NCBI GenBank assembly: GCA_016215705.1
Contig: JACRIR010000221.1
Coordinates: 1-33,727 of the forward strand
DNA length: 33,727 nucleotides
Direction: 5' to 3'
Origin: Candidatus Poribacteria bacterium
Lineage (GTDB): Bacteria > Abyssobacteria > SURF-5
Below the pieces are notes generated by a model. The model was not told the DNA's origin. It made no database searches and saw only the letters and a program-made list of their open reading frames with translations. The first letter of the stretch is position 1, and every line of letters starts with the position of its first letter. Shown here piece after piece: positions 7,366-16,102 of this stretch. The position numbers and the translations under genes were made by a program.

Positions 7366-8577
7366 TCAGGCAGGCGGATTCCTCGGTGTTGCATCAACAC
7401 CCCCCCGGGAAAGCAATTCGAGTGCTTTCCCGGCGTTGGCCTTCCAGTTATGGGTTTCGATGATATCGCGTCGTGCCTTCCGACCCATCGTTCTCCTGAG
7501 ATCGTCATCTCTCATCAGGCGGGCGATCTTCTCACGCATTTCGACCAGGTTTCCCGGAGAGAACAGGATACCGTTCTCTCCGTCCCGAATGACATCCGCA
7601 AGTGGGGGGAGGCGGGGTGCGATCACCGGAATTCCCATGGCCATATACTCGAACACCTTCATCGGGGACCCGTAATCGTTGGAATTCGGCATTACACCGA
7701 GATCCATGCAGGACAGGACCGTGGGAAGTTCCGGATGCGGCACGCTGCCCGTGAGAATGACCCGGTCCGAAACTCCCGACTTCATGGCGATCGAGGCGGC
7801 GACGTCCTTATCCGGACCCTCCCCCACCAGCATCAGATACAGATCGTCCCGTTCCCTCATCAGGGGAACAACAGCCTCCACGAGTCGAGGAACCGAATGC
7901 CAGGGATAGAATCCACCGACGAAGCCGATGACGATGCCTCCATCCCTGATTCGAAACCGTGATCTGGAGCCACATGCGCCGGGAACGTCGGGATCGAACA
8001 GGCACGGATCCGCCGCATTGGGGGTCAGTCGGATCCTTGCTTCCGGTACGCCCGAGGCGATCAATTCCCGGACCAGCGTGGAAGAAACCGCAACGAATCC
8101 CGTGGCTCTCCGGAGCAGAAATCTCTCCATCCGGCGCGCCACGGGATCGAGCGCTCGAGTTCTCTTCCTGAAGAGAGGGCTGGACGCCAAATAATTGATT
8201 TCGACGACGATCGGCACCCCCAGGCGGCGGGCGGCGATCACCCCGGCGATGCCGAAAAGGGAATACCGTTCGTAAAGCGCCTGACAAGAGGAGGCACGGT
8301 GGGATTTCCACAAGCTCCACAGCGCCTTCCCGTTATAGAGGAGCTCCAATAACTCGAACACCAACTCGGGGGCGTACCGGCTGATGATCCGGTAAAAGAG
8401 TTTCCTCCATCCCGGGGAATCGCCATCCCGCGGACTTTCTTCTCCCCCCCGGGCCCAATGGTCGGGAGAGACGATGTCGATGCTGTGTCCCCAATCGCGA
8501 AATCCGTCGATCATGCCCCGAATGTGGACCCCCTCAACCCCTTCGCCGCGAGTCCTATGGAGGTAAAGGATTTTCAT
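7366..8577 (-). CDS. Glycosyltransferase family 4 (GT-B fold)
   Basis: This 403-residue cytoplasmic glycosyltransferase transfers a sugar from a nucleotide donor to the lipid-linked EPS repeat unit. The N-terminal acceptor domain begins MKILYLHRTRGEGVEG. The donor half shows VIGFVGGFYPWHSVPRLVEA, then LMLVGEGPD, GSVPHPELPTVLSCMDLGVM and KVFEYMAMGIPVIAP, ending with a DGENGILF loop typical of GT4. The frame begins upstream at 8616, but ATG 8577 is chosen: it is the natural GT4 beginning and gives an ATGA overlap with the stop of the preceding GT (8574), so the two are translationally coupled. Sugar and linkage are unknown. It is the last gene before the 216-base gap carrying the sigma-54 promoter. 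Confidence 0.88.
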   Translation of the reverse strand: MKILYLHRTRGEGVEGVHIRGMIDGFRDWGHSIDIVSPDHWARGGEESPRDGDSPGWRKLFYRIISRYAPELVFELLELLYNGKALWSLWKSHRASSCQALYERYSLFGIAGVIAARRLGVPIVVEINYLASSPLFRKRTRALDPVARRMERFLLRRATGFVAVSSTLVRELIASGVPEARIRLTPNAADPCLFDPDVPGACGSRSRFRIRDGGIVIGFVGGFYPWHSVPRLVEAVVPLMRERDDLYLMLVGEGPDKDVAASIAMKSGVSDRVILTGSVPHPELPTVLSCMDLGVMPNSNDYGSPMKVFEYMAMGIPVIAPRLPPLADVIRDGENGILFSPGNLVEMREKIARLMRDDDLRRTMGRKARRDIIETHNWKANAGKALELLSRGGVDATPRNPPA

Positions 8578-9710
8578 GAAACATGACGGAGAAAACGATC
8601 CGCGATCCGCTCCCACGTGTAATCATGCAAGGCCCGTTCGTTCCCTCTCCGGATCTTGGACGACACTTCGGGGGTGGGGTGGAGGATCTGGTGGACAGAC
8701 CGGCAGACTTCCCCGATGTCGTCGCCGTAGAACAGGAAACCATCGTCGATATATTCCAGCTCTTTGAGCCGCGTTGTCACGACCGGTTTGCCCATGATCA
8801 GGTATTCGAACAGCTTGATCGGACACGCACCGTCCGCTACGGGAATCTTACGGAAGATATTCAGGCATACATCCATCCGGTCAATGTATCGGAACACGTC
8901 CCGATGGGTAACTCCACCCGGCATATGGACGTTGTCGAGCCCCCTCCGGAGCGCTTCCCGGCGGACATTTTCCCACTCCCGGCCCGTTCCCACGAGGAGG
9001 AAGCTCGCTCCGGATAGAACTTCCGCCGCGCCGAGGATAATCTCGAAATCGATGAAATACTCGAACGAGCCGATGAAACCGATGATGGGGGGGGGTAAAT
9101 CCAGCATGATAGGGTTTGTCCTGGCATAATCCGCCTTTTCCCTTGCCACTCCGTTGGGTAGAACCACGGCCCTTCCATTCATGGCTTTCGTCAGGACATT
9201 CGACACAGCGAATACCCGGTCGGACCGGGATATCATCCCTTCGAGGATCCCTTCCGCCACTCGAAGCACGAAACGGTTGGAAAACCATCCGAGTTCGTGT
9301 TGAAGCATCGAAAGATAGTCGTCCGCGAAGTCGAACACCTTCTTCGGTCCGCCAAGGAAGAGATAGGGGTATTGGGGGATGTTGTACAGGATCATTACGT
9401 CGATTCCCTCCCGCCGAATGATTTCCCTTGCCCTCCGAAGAGACAGCAACGAGTAGATTCCCTTCTTAAACAGCTTCTCTAGCGGAAGGCGGCGTTTCCA
9501 GATCCAGTCCGGCACAGGAACGTCAATAAGCGTGATCCCTTCTCTCGCCTCTACGTCGATTTCCCGGAAGTTCGATTCGGCGGAGCGCAGCGGCGGAGGC
9601 TGAAGGACATATATACTGTGGCCCATGGCGGCGAGGCAGTTCAGGAGCGAATGGTATCGAGTCCAATTCACCGCGCGCCAACGGGCCATGTAGGGAAACA
9701 GGATCTTCAT
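8574..9710 (-). CDS. Glycosyltransferase (GT-B fold)
   Basis: This 378-residue protein has a GT1/GT4-like fold. The N-terminus MKILFPYMARWRAVNWTRY leads into a GHSIYVLQPP strand. The middle carries KKVFDFADDYLSMLQ, a feature of EPS glycosyltransferases that take this DFADDY signature. The C-terminal donor domain contains PPPIIGFIGSFEYFIDFEII, SFLLVGTGREW, MPGGVTHRDVFRYIDRMDVC and KLFEYLIMGKPVVTT. The classical EX7E is represented by the KLFEYL segment. It follows wecB by 18 bases, with a purine-rich AAGAAGAAG leader, and overlaps the next GT by 4 bases. It probably adds one residue of the EPS repeat; donor and linkage are unknown. Confidence 0.86.
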   Translation of the reverse strand: MKILFPYMARWRAVNWTRYHSLLNCLAAMGHSIYVLQPPPLRSAESNFREIDVEAREGITLIDVPVPDWIWKRRLPLEKLFKKGIYSLLSLRRAREIIRREGIDVMILYNIPQYPYLFLGGPKKVFDFADDYLSMLQHELGWFSNRFVLRVAEGILEGMISRSDRVFAVSNVLTKAMNGRAVVLPNGVAREKADYARTNPIMLDLPPPIIGFIGSFEYFIDFEIILGAAEVLSGASFLLVGTGREWENVRREALRRGLDNVHMPGGVTHRDVFRYIDRMDVCLNIFRKIPVADGACPIKLFEYLIMGKPVVTTRLKELEYIDDGFLFYGDDIGEVCRSVHQILHPTPEVSSKIRRGNERALHDYTWERIADRFLRHVS

Positions 9711-9728
9711 CTTCTTCTTGCCGCCCGG

Positions 9729-10841
9729 TTATTCCGACAACGCCGCCGTAATTCGCTCCGCCGCCCTTCCGTCCCCGTACGGGTTCACGGCCCTGCTCAT
9801 GGCATCGTATTTCCTTTCGTCGCAAAGCAGCTCCGAAACGGTCTCGAAGATCCTCTCCGGGTCCGTACCGATGAGAGATGCCGTTCCCGCTGCGATCCCT
9901 TCCGGCCGTTCCGTCGTCTCCCGAAGAACCAGGACCGGCTTCCCAAGTGAGGGAGCTTCTTCCTGGACGCCCCCCGAATCCGTCAGGATGAGGTAACTCC
10001 TTTTCATCGCCTGTACGAACGGCACATACCTGATCGGGTCGTGAAGTATCACGTTTTCGAGACCGGCGAGGCGCCCCATTGCATGCCTCCGGACGTTCGG
10101 GTTCCTGTGAACGGGAAAAAACAGGGATACATCCGGATACGTGCGAGCGACCCTCCGGAGTCCTTCCATGATGCCGGCCATCGGGGGACCGAAACTCTCC
10201 CGGCGATGGGTCGTAACAAGAATCATCCTCCGGGAAGGGTCTCGGTGAAGGACTGCGGGCAGGATTCCATCAAGCCTGTTCTCGGAAGTTCGCAAAACCC
10301 AGTGGAGTGCGTCTATGCTCGTGTTTCCCGTCACCCGGATCAGCCCGCCGTCGACGCCTTCCTTTCGGAGGTTTTCCCTCGCGCCTTCGGTCGGCGCAAA
10401 ATGCAGGCTGGCGATTCTTCCGATCAACTGCCTGTTTACCTCCTCCGGAAAAGGGTTGTAGATGTTCCGAGTGCGCAGCCCCGCTTCCACATGCGCGACG
10501 GGAATACGTAAATAGAAGGCTGCAAGCGCTCCCGTGAAGGCCGTCGTCGTGTCGCCCTGCACGACGACCCAATCGGGACGGTGTTCGCCCAGCGCCGCAC
10601 CCAGCCCTCCCAAGGCCTTGTTGGTCACCCCGAACAGATCTTGGCCGGGACTCATCACGTTCAGGTCGATGTGGGGGGATATCCCGAACACCTCCAGCGT
10701 GTGATCCAACATCTCCCGGTGCTGTCCCGTTACGATCACCAGGGGGCGGAACTCTTCCTGCAAGCTCCACATTCTCATGATCACCGGCGCAAGCTTGATC
10801 GCTTCCGGCCTCGTCCCGAATACGAAAACCACGTTTTTCAT
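9729..10841 (-). CDS. wecB: UDP-N-acetylglucosamine 2-epimerase (non-hydrolysing)
   Basis: This 370-residue cytoplasmic enzyme interconverts UDP-GlcNAc and UDP-ManNAc, supplying ManNAc (or, after oxidation, ManNAcA) to the polysaccharide. Family hallmarks in order: FGTRPEAIKLAPVI (about 7-20), TGQHREML, VQGDTTTAF, VAHVEAGLRT, FPEEVNRQLI, VTGNTSIDAL, VTTHRRESFG, LTDSGGVQEEAPSLGKPVL and RETTERPEGI. Length is normal for WecB/MnaA. The open frame extends far upstream to 11378, but that part is antisense-like sequence inside the preceding deacetylase gene. ATG 10841 begins the conserved fold and overlaps the deacetylase stop as ATGA. No UDP-ManNAc dehydrogenase is seen in this window, so unoxidised ManNAc is the simplest product. 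Confidence 0.95.
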   Translation of the reverse strand: MKNVVFVFGTRPEAIKLAPVIMRMWSLQEEFRPLVIVTGQHREMLDHTLEVFGISPHIDLNVMSPGQDLFGVTNKALGGLGAALGEHRPDWVVVQGDTTTAFTGALAAFYLRIPVAHVEAGLRTRNIYNPFPEEVNRQLIGRIASLHFAPTEGARENLRKEGVDGGLIRVTGNTSIDALHWVLRTSENRLDGILPAVLHRDPSRRMILVTTHRRESFGPPMAGIMEGLRRVARTYPDVSLFFPVHRNPNVRRHAMGRLAGLENVILHDPIRYVPFVQAMKRSYLILTDSGGVQEEAPSLGKPVLVLRETTERPEGIAAGTASLIGTDPERIFETVSELLCDERKYDAMSRAVNPYGDGRAAERITAALSE

Positions 10842-11767
10842 TTCATTTTGTCCACTACCACGCGAGAGGGGAACCGTTCCAGGAACTGCCCGTAAGTGAC
10901 GACCTCGAAGTCGCCCCGGGCTATCTCCTCCAGCAATCCGCGGAAACCGGATATCCTGGGGACATCCAGCGGATCGATGTAAACGTTCAGGTAGGCATTT
11001 CGGGTCTTGCCGATAACGAGCAGGCGACGAAATGCGTCGACAAATCCCTTCTCGCCCCGATGACCGATCCGGTGGATCCATCTGCGGGAATGAAGGGAAT
11101 GCCAGGAATCGAACACCGTGAAGGGATGGCAGGGGCAGGTGGCGAGGGGGAACTCGACGATATCCCCGAAACGGAACGGGAGTCCGCCGGTCAACGTGTT
11201 CGTGAGCCAGGTGGAACTTGAGATCCGGTATCCGAGTTTCTGCAAGATCCCGTAAATCTCCGGCCCGAAATTGTGTTTGAAGTGCGGAATCCTGAAACCC
11301 GACGGAGAATATCCGAGAATCCTCTCGCATACCGTGTGGCACCTCTCCACTTCCTCGGTTTTCTCGGAAAGGGTACATTCACGGAATTTCCTCCCGGGGT
11401 TCAGGATCTCATTGTCGGGGTGCGAGTAGGTATGGTTGATGATCTCATGGCCGTCCTCGAGGATCCTCCCGTGAACCTCCGGGTACTTCTCGATCCAGTA
11501 TCCCACGCATGCGAAACTGGCGCGGAAGGGATACGGCCTGAGAATTTCAAGCAGTGAAGGGATCGCCGTCACGTCCTCGGGATAATCGCAATCGAATGAA
11601 AGGGTCAGGCACGACGGCTTACCGTTCCAGCTCTGCCCCTGATTGGCGTCATAAAGCCAACGTAAGATCCCGGCGGGCATTAACAGAGTCGCCGCGCCGG
11701 CAAACAAATAATTATTGCCCAGGGATTTGATAATCTTGCTCCGGCGGGGGGAGGGGGAGGTGGTCAC
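10838..11767 (-). CDS. NodB-type polysaccharide deacetylase
   Basis: This 309-residue protein is a member of carbohydrate esterase family 4 / the NodB fold, predicted to remove N-acetyl (or O-acetyl) groups from EPS sugars. Motif 1 reads LSFDCDYPEDV, a variant of TFDDG that keeps metal-binding aspartates. Motif 2 is intact as HTYSH within HEIINHTYSHPDN. A hydrophobic stretch at about 20-38 (NNYLFAGAATLLMPAGI) may be a membrane anchor. The start is GTG and overlaps the asnB stop as GTGA. The wecB start overlaps its end as ATGA, so amidotransferase, deacetylase and epimerase are translated in a coupled row. This would fit enzymes that handle amino-sugar residues in the same repeat unit (inference). 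Confidence 0.85.
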   Translation of the reverse strand: MTTSPSPRRSKIIKSLGNNYLFAGAATLLMPAGILRWLYDANQGQSWNGKPSCLTLSFDCDYPEDVTAIPSLLEILRPYPFRASFACVGYWIEKYPEVHGRILEDGHEIINHTYSHPDNEILNPGRKFRECTLSEKTEEVERCHTVCERILGYSPSGFRIPHFKHNFGPEIYGILQKLGYRISSSTWLTNTLTGGLPFRFGDIVEFPLATCPCHPFTVFDSWHSLHSRRWIHRIGHRGEKGFVDAFRRLLVIGKTRNAYLNVYIDPLDVPRISGFRGLLEEIARGDFEVVTYGQFLERFPSRVVVDKMK

Positions 11768-13695
11768 GGGAGGCCGCTTTCCGCGCGGTTACCGGGATCC
11801 GCCTGCCGATCGGGGCAGGCGGCGGACCGATCCCGATCGATGTACATTCGGTGCCAAAGTTCGAGGTTGATCAGAGAGAAGATGCGTCTTCCGAAATCTT
11901 CCCTCCTCTTCCTGTGGGAAGAGAGAATCCTTTCGATGTAACCGCGCTTGAAATATCCCCTGCTTTGGGACACCCTGTCCATGAGGATCTCGCATGCCGC
12001 ATCGAATATATCCTCCCTGAACCACTGGGCGATAGGAACGGGAAAACCTCTTTTTTCCCTGTACACGATGTCATCGGGAAGGTATTTCGACATCAACCTT
12101 TTCAAGAGATACTTTCCTTTCCCCCGGCGCATCTTGTAGTCATCCGGTAGGGAGAATCCGAATTCCACCATTTCGTGGTCGAGGAACGGAACACGCAATT
12201 CGATCGATGCAGCCATGGTCATCTTGTCCGCCTTGATCAGCAGGTCATCGGGCAGCCAGGTCATCGTGTCCACGTATTGCATTTTCTGGAGAGGACTCCA
12301 TCCGTCGAAGGTCTCGCCCAATTCCTCGAAAAAGTCCGAAACACCACGGCTGCATGAATTCCGGAAATCTTCGGAAAGCATCTCCTTCCGGATGCTGCTT
12401 GTCACGTCCCCGGAAACCGAAAGGTAGACCCCGTCCTCCCGGGAAGCGATCCAGTCGGCGTACTTCGTCCCCCGTTCTCCTGCGAGTCGCCTCATCCACT
12501 CCGTGAACATCTTTCTCGGTATGAAGGAACGATAGGACCGCAACGTCTCGATCGTTCTCATCTTCGAGTAAATCGGGTATCCGACGAAGACCTCGTCCGC
12601 ACCCTCACCCGAAAGGAGGACCGTCGCGTTGTTGCGTGCAAACTGGGAAAGGCGGAACAGGGCGATGGCCGCGCTCTCTACGATGGGTTCCTCGGTAAAG
12701 CCGAGGGCCAGTTCAATGGAGCTCATGAAATTCTCAGGGGTCAAGACATGTTCGTGATGAATGCTGCCGAACACGGTGGCGACCCGGCGGGCAAAATGGA
12801 GTTCGCTGATCCCTTCGGCCCGTTCGTACCCCACGGAAAACGTATTCACCGGGGTGCTCATCATCCTCGCCATCACCGCGACGATCGTGCTTGAATCGAC
12901 GCCGCCGCTCAGGAATACCCCCATAGGAACTTCGCTCATGAGATGGGATCGAACACAGCGGACCAGGAGATCTTCCAACCGCTTCTCCGCATCTTCGACA
13001 GATCCCCGGAAGGGTTCCACTCCATGCAGGTCCCAGTACCGCGTAACGTGCGTCTCGCCGTTCTTCAGGGTCAGGAAATGGCCGGGCTCGAGTTTCCGCA
13101 CCCCCTGAAAGAGCGTCCGGGGACTAGGCACGTAGCCCACCGTCAGGTAATAGTCCAATGATTCAATGCGAATTTCGGGATCGAAGCAGCGGGTTCCCAA
13201 CAACGCCTTTATTTCGGAGGCGAAGAGGAATACATCCCGGCCGCAATAGTAGTAGAGCGGCTTGATACCGACCCTGTCCCTGGAGACGTAGAGGCTCCGG
13301 TCTCTCTTGTCGTAGATGGCAAACGCGAACATCCCTCGAAGATGACGGGAGCATTCCGTTCCGTACTCCTCATAGGCATGGACGATAACTTCCGTATCGC
13401 TGCCTGTTCGGAATATGTGCCCCCGGGACGCAAGCTCTTTTCTCAGGTCGAGATAATTGTAAATCTCCCCGTTAAAGACAACGACAACCGAATTGTCCTC
13501 GTTGAACAGCGGCTGGTTCCCGCCGGAAAGGTCGATGATGCTCAGCCTCCGGTGGCCCAGGCCCACATTTCCGTTGATGTATATCCCGGAATCGTCCGGA
13601 CCCCGGTGAGCCATGGTATCCGTCATTCCCTCGATCCATCGCGGACTCACGGTTTTTTGAACGTCGCTCCATACCACCCCGAAGATTCCGCACAT
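11764..13695 (-). CDS. asnB: Glutamine-dependent asparagine synthase-like amidotransferase
   Basis: This 643-residue enzyme has an N-terminal class II glutaminase domain, with Cys2 as nucleophile in MCGIFG, followed by AHRGPDDSG, GLGHRRLSIIDLSGG, FNGEIYN and GSDTEVIVHAYEE. The C-terminal ATP-dependent synthetase domain has the PP-loop SGGVDSS near residue 262 and later LLSGEGADEVFVGYP and KADKMTMAASIELRVPFLD. It should use Gln and ATP to amidate a carboxylate. An open frame begins at 13740, but ATG 13695 is the real start because Cys2 must be N-terminal, and GGAGAGAAGACG precedes it. AsnB homologues are a regular part of XrtA-type EPS loci. The substrate here could be a uronic acid or an amino-acid substituent rather than free aspartate (inference). 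Confidence 0.93.
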   Translation of the reverse strand: MCGIFGVVWSDVQKTVSPRWIEGMTDTMAHRGPDDSGIYINGNVGLGHRRLSIIDLSGGNQPLFNEDNSVVVVFNGEIYNYLDLRKELASRGHIFRTGSDTEVIVHAYEEYGTECSRHLRGMFAFAIYDKRDRSLYVSRDRVGIKPLYYYCGRDVFLFASEIKALLGTRCFDPEIRIESLDYYLTVGYVPSPRTLFQGVRKLEPGHFLTLKNGETHVTRYWDLHGVEPFRGSVEDAEKRLEDLLVRCVRSHLMSEVPMGVFLSGGVDSSTIVAVMARMMSTPVNTFSVGYERAEGISELHFARRVATVFGSIHHEHVLTPENFMSSIELALGFTEEPIVESAAIALFRLSQFARNNATVLLSGEGADEVFVGYPIYSKMRTIETLRSYRSFIPRKMFTEWMRRLAGERGTKYADWIASREDGVYLSVSGDVTSSIRKEMLSEDFRNSCSRGVSDFFEELGETFDGWSPLQKMQYVDTMTWLPDDLLIKADKMTMAASIELRVPFLDHEMVEFGFSLPDDYKMRRGKGKYLLKRLMSKYLPDDIVYREKRGFPVPIAQWFREDIFDAACEILMDRVSQSRGYFKRGYIERILSSHRKRREDFGRRIFSLINLELWHRMYIDRDRSAACPDRQADPGNRAESGLP

Positions 13696-13751
13696 TTTCG
13701 TCTTCTCTCCAATCCGCCCATTTTGGGGCAACCCGCACATCCAAGGCAGAA

Positions 13752-13765
13752 CCGCCCCGGGGCGG
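13752..13765. repeat. Perfect 14-base GC palindrome in an intergenic gap
   Basis: CCGCCCCGGGGCGG lies in the 93-base gap between a GT stop (13789) and asnB (13695). No T-run follows on either strand, so it is not a standard intrinsic terminator. It may be a stabilising hairpin or a binding site. Confidence 0.5.
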
Positions 13766-13788
13766 CACGCTCTCGGAGACCCGCCCGC

Positions 13789-14973
13789 TCAGACAACCCC
13801 CGCCTTCCGCATGTTCTGCATGTAGAGAAAGGCCGAATTTTCCCAGGAATATTTCGTGACGGAGCTCCGGATCGCCCCGGCGTCCCAGTGGCCCGTCAAA
13901 GCACTTCGTAGTTTCTCCGCCAGATCCGCCGGATCGCCGGAACGGAAAAGGCGCCCGTTGCTTCCGTCGACGAGGTCCGGCAAAGCGCCCACGTCGGAGG
14001 CGACAACAGGCCTTCCGCACGCCAGGCTTTCCAACACCACGTTGGGCATCCCTTCACGCAGGCTCGGAAGGCAAAACACGTCCGCGAGCGCGTACCATTT
14101 CGGAAGATCGGCATGGGGGACGCCGCCGCAAAATCGGATCCAACGGGACAGGTCAAGCAAGTGGACCAGACGCTCGTACTCGTATCTTCGACCTCCCTCC
14201 CCCACGATGAGAACCAGGAAGTCATCCATCTCGGCTCGCACCTTACCGACCGCTCGAATCAGAACGTCGATCCCTTTCTCTTCCGACAGTCTCCCCACGA
14301 ATAGAACCGTCTTGGTTCCCGGGGAAATTCGCTCTTCACGTTTCGCCGCTTCCTTCTCGTAGGGCCGAAAAATCTGCGTGTCCACGCCGTTGGGTATATA
14401 TGCGACCTTCTCTTCGCCGATCCCGAGGGCGATGATCCTCTCCCTAAGCCGGCGGCTGACAGCAACAACCAAAGGGGAAGCGTCAAGCGCTGGCCCGATC
14501 ATCCGTTTCCGAAAGGGATAATCGGCATACAAATTGATATCGCACCCCAGGGCGCTGATCACCACGGGAATGTTTAAGGCCTTTCCGATCCAGGACGCGA
14601 CGATCCCGCTCGGAAAAACGAACTGCCCGTTGACGATGTCGAATTTTTCCTGTTCATGCAGTCTCCGGATCAGAGGCCATGTCGCCGTGAACATGGAGGC
14701 CGGCTGGAAAAGGCCCATCTTTGGAATCATGGGATATCTCGGATAATAGGCCTTGATTCCCCCATCCCGCGACTCCCGAGGAACATCCGCAAAACATTTG
14801 TACCTCTCGAGCCTGCGGAGTACCGGACTGTTCGGGAACCAGGGGATAGGGGAAATTACGACGATATCCAGATGCTTTTCCAGGGATTGGGCCAGGGACC
14901 GGGTGAAGACCGCCCGATTGGGCTCCCGGGGATTCGGATACTGGTCGGTGTACAGTAGAAGTTTTTTTTTCAT
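13789..14973 (-). CDS. Glycosyltransferase family 4
   Basis: This 394-residue GT-B enzyme begins LLLYTDQYPNPREPNRAVF, with an HLDIVVISPIPWFPNSP strand, as in GT4 enzymes of EPS loci. The hinge reads VAYIPNGVDTQIF. The donor domain has TVLFVGRLSEEKGIDVLIRA, LVLIVGEGGRRYEYE, FCGGVPHADLPKWYALADVF and the EX7E motif in REGMPNVVLESLACGRPVVA, followed by GSNGRLF. The start ATG overlaps the preceding GT stop as ATGA and is followed immediately by nine A residues (three Lys codons). It probably adds a sugar to the EPS repeat; donor unknown. Confidence 0.9.
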   Translation of the reverse strand: MKKKLLLYTDQYPNPREPNRAVFTRSLAQSLEKHLDIVVISPIPWFPNSPVLRRLERYKCFADVPRESRDGGIKAYYPRYPMIPKMGLFQPASMFTATWPLIRRLHEQEKFDIVNGQFVFPSGIVASWIGKALNIPVVISALGCDINLYADYPFRKRMIGPALDASPLVVAVSRRLRERIIALGIGEEKVAYIPNGVDTQIFRPYEKEAAKREERISPGTKTVLFVGRLSEEKGIDVLIRAVGKVRAEMDDFLVLIVGEGGRRYEYERLVHLLDLSRWIRFCGGVPHADLPKWYALADVFCLPSLREGMPNVVLESLACGRPVVASDVGALPDLVDGSNGRLFRSGDPADLAEKLRSALTGHWDAGAIRSSVTKYSWENSAFLYMQNMRKAGVV

Positions 14974-16091
14974 TGAACGGAAGATTTCCGCCGAAGGCCT
15001 TCTTCGGTGTATAAATTCTGGTACGCCCTGATCATTCGTTCCAGGCTGAATAGTGAAACCACGCGACTGCGCCCCTCTGACCCCATACGCATTCTCTCCG
15101 GCAGGTTATCCAGCAAGCGAAGCATCGCTTCGCCGAAGGAATAATCGTCCCGCGGCGCGACCAGCAGACCGGTACCCCCGTCAACCACTACCTCGGGATT
15201 CCCGCCCACGCAGGTTGCGATCACCGGGAGTTCACAACTCATCGCCTCCAGAAGGGTGAGATTCAGTCCCTCGTCCCGGGACGCGAGAACATACACATCC
15301 ATCGCATTCAGCAGATCAGGGACGTCGCTTCGCTCTCCGGTAAAAATGATCTCTCCCTCAAGGCCAAGCTCCCGGCTCAGTTCCGACAGGGCGCCTTTGA
15401 GGGACCCGCCCCCAACGATGACCAGCCTGGCCCCGGGCCTCACTGCTTTCACGCGGGAAAACGCCCGGATAATGACGGCGTGATCTTTGACTGCTTCCAG
15501 CCTGGCGACGATCCCGTATAGGGTGTCCCCCTCTTTGATTCCGAGGTTGCGCCTTCCTTCAAGACGGCGTTCCTCGGCCCTGGCGAATTTACGGATGTCA
15601 ACACCGTTGTAGATCAGCTTGATCTTCTCGGGCGCTATTCGAATCTCCCCGGCCATGTGGCCCCTGACGCGATCGGACACGGCGACCACCGTATCGGTCA
15701 AAGAAGTCAACCGTCGTTCGAGCCACTTTCTCCTCCAAATGTTCTCGATCTTCGAGTGCTCGGTGTGAACGTGACCCGCTCTCCACCTTACATTTGCGAG
15801 GGTTCCGTAAAACCAAGCGCCGTAATTATTCGTGTGCAAGACGTCGATGCGTTCCTTCCGCATCAGGCGCTCCAGTTGGAAAACCACGGGCAGGTCGATG
15901 CCTTCTTCGTATCTCAGATTGTGTAAGGACGCGCCTGCAGAACGGATCTCTCCCTCCAAGGCGCCGCCGTTGCGAAGCGCTCCCACGTGAGGACAAAACG
16001 CAGTCCTGTCGATATTGCGCACAAAATCAAGGATCATTTTCTCGATACCGCCGACATCCATCGAATAATTGAGATATAATATATTTATCAT
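14970..16091 (-). CDS. Glycosyltransferase family 4
   Basis: This 373-residue GT-B enzyme has the N-terminal signature LNYSMDVGGIEKMILDFVRN, typical of GT4 enzymes of EPS and XrtA-type loci, then VLHTNNYGAWFYGTL and GHVHTEHSKIENIW. The donor domain contains LIYNGVDIRKF, GIVARLEAVKDHAVIIRAFS, RLVIVGGGSLKGAL and the EX7E motif in SRDEGLNLTLLEAMSCELPV, then GGTGLLV. A good ribosome site (AAGGA, 8 bases before ATG) lies in the 11-base gap after the polymerase gene. It overlaps the following GT by 4 bases. It marks the return to GC-rich composition after the Wzx/Wzy block. Confidence 0.9.
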   Translation of the reverse strand: MINILYLNYSMDVGGIEKMILDFVRNIDRTAFCPHVGALRNGGALEGEIRSAGASLHNLRYEEGIDLPVVFQLERLMRKERIDVLHTNNYGAWFYGTLANVRWRAGHVHTEHSKIENIWRRKWLERRLTSLTDTVVAVSDRVRGHMAGEIRIAPEKIKLIYNGVDIRKFARAEERRLEGRRNLGIKEGDTLYGIVARLEAVKDHAVIIRAFSRVKAVRPGARLVIVGGGSLKGALSELSRELGLEGEIIFTGERSDVPDLLNAMDVYVLASRDEGLNLTLLEAMSCELPVIATCVGGNPEVVVDGGTGLLVAPRDDYSFGEAMLRLLDNLPERMRMGSEGRSRVVSLFSLERMIRAYQNLYTEEGLRRKSSVQ

Positions 16092-16102
16092 CTCGATATT
16101 CC

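Noticed and set aside
10842-11378. An N-terminal extension of about 179 residues for the UDP-GlcNAc 2-epimerase.
   Set aside because: It overlaps the real deacetylase gene completely, is not epimerase-like, and the normal WecB start at 10841 gives the family length and an ATGA overlap.
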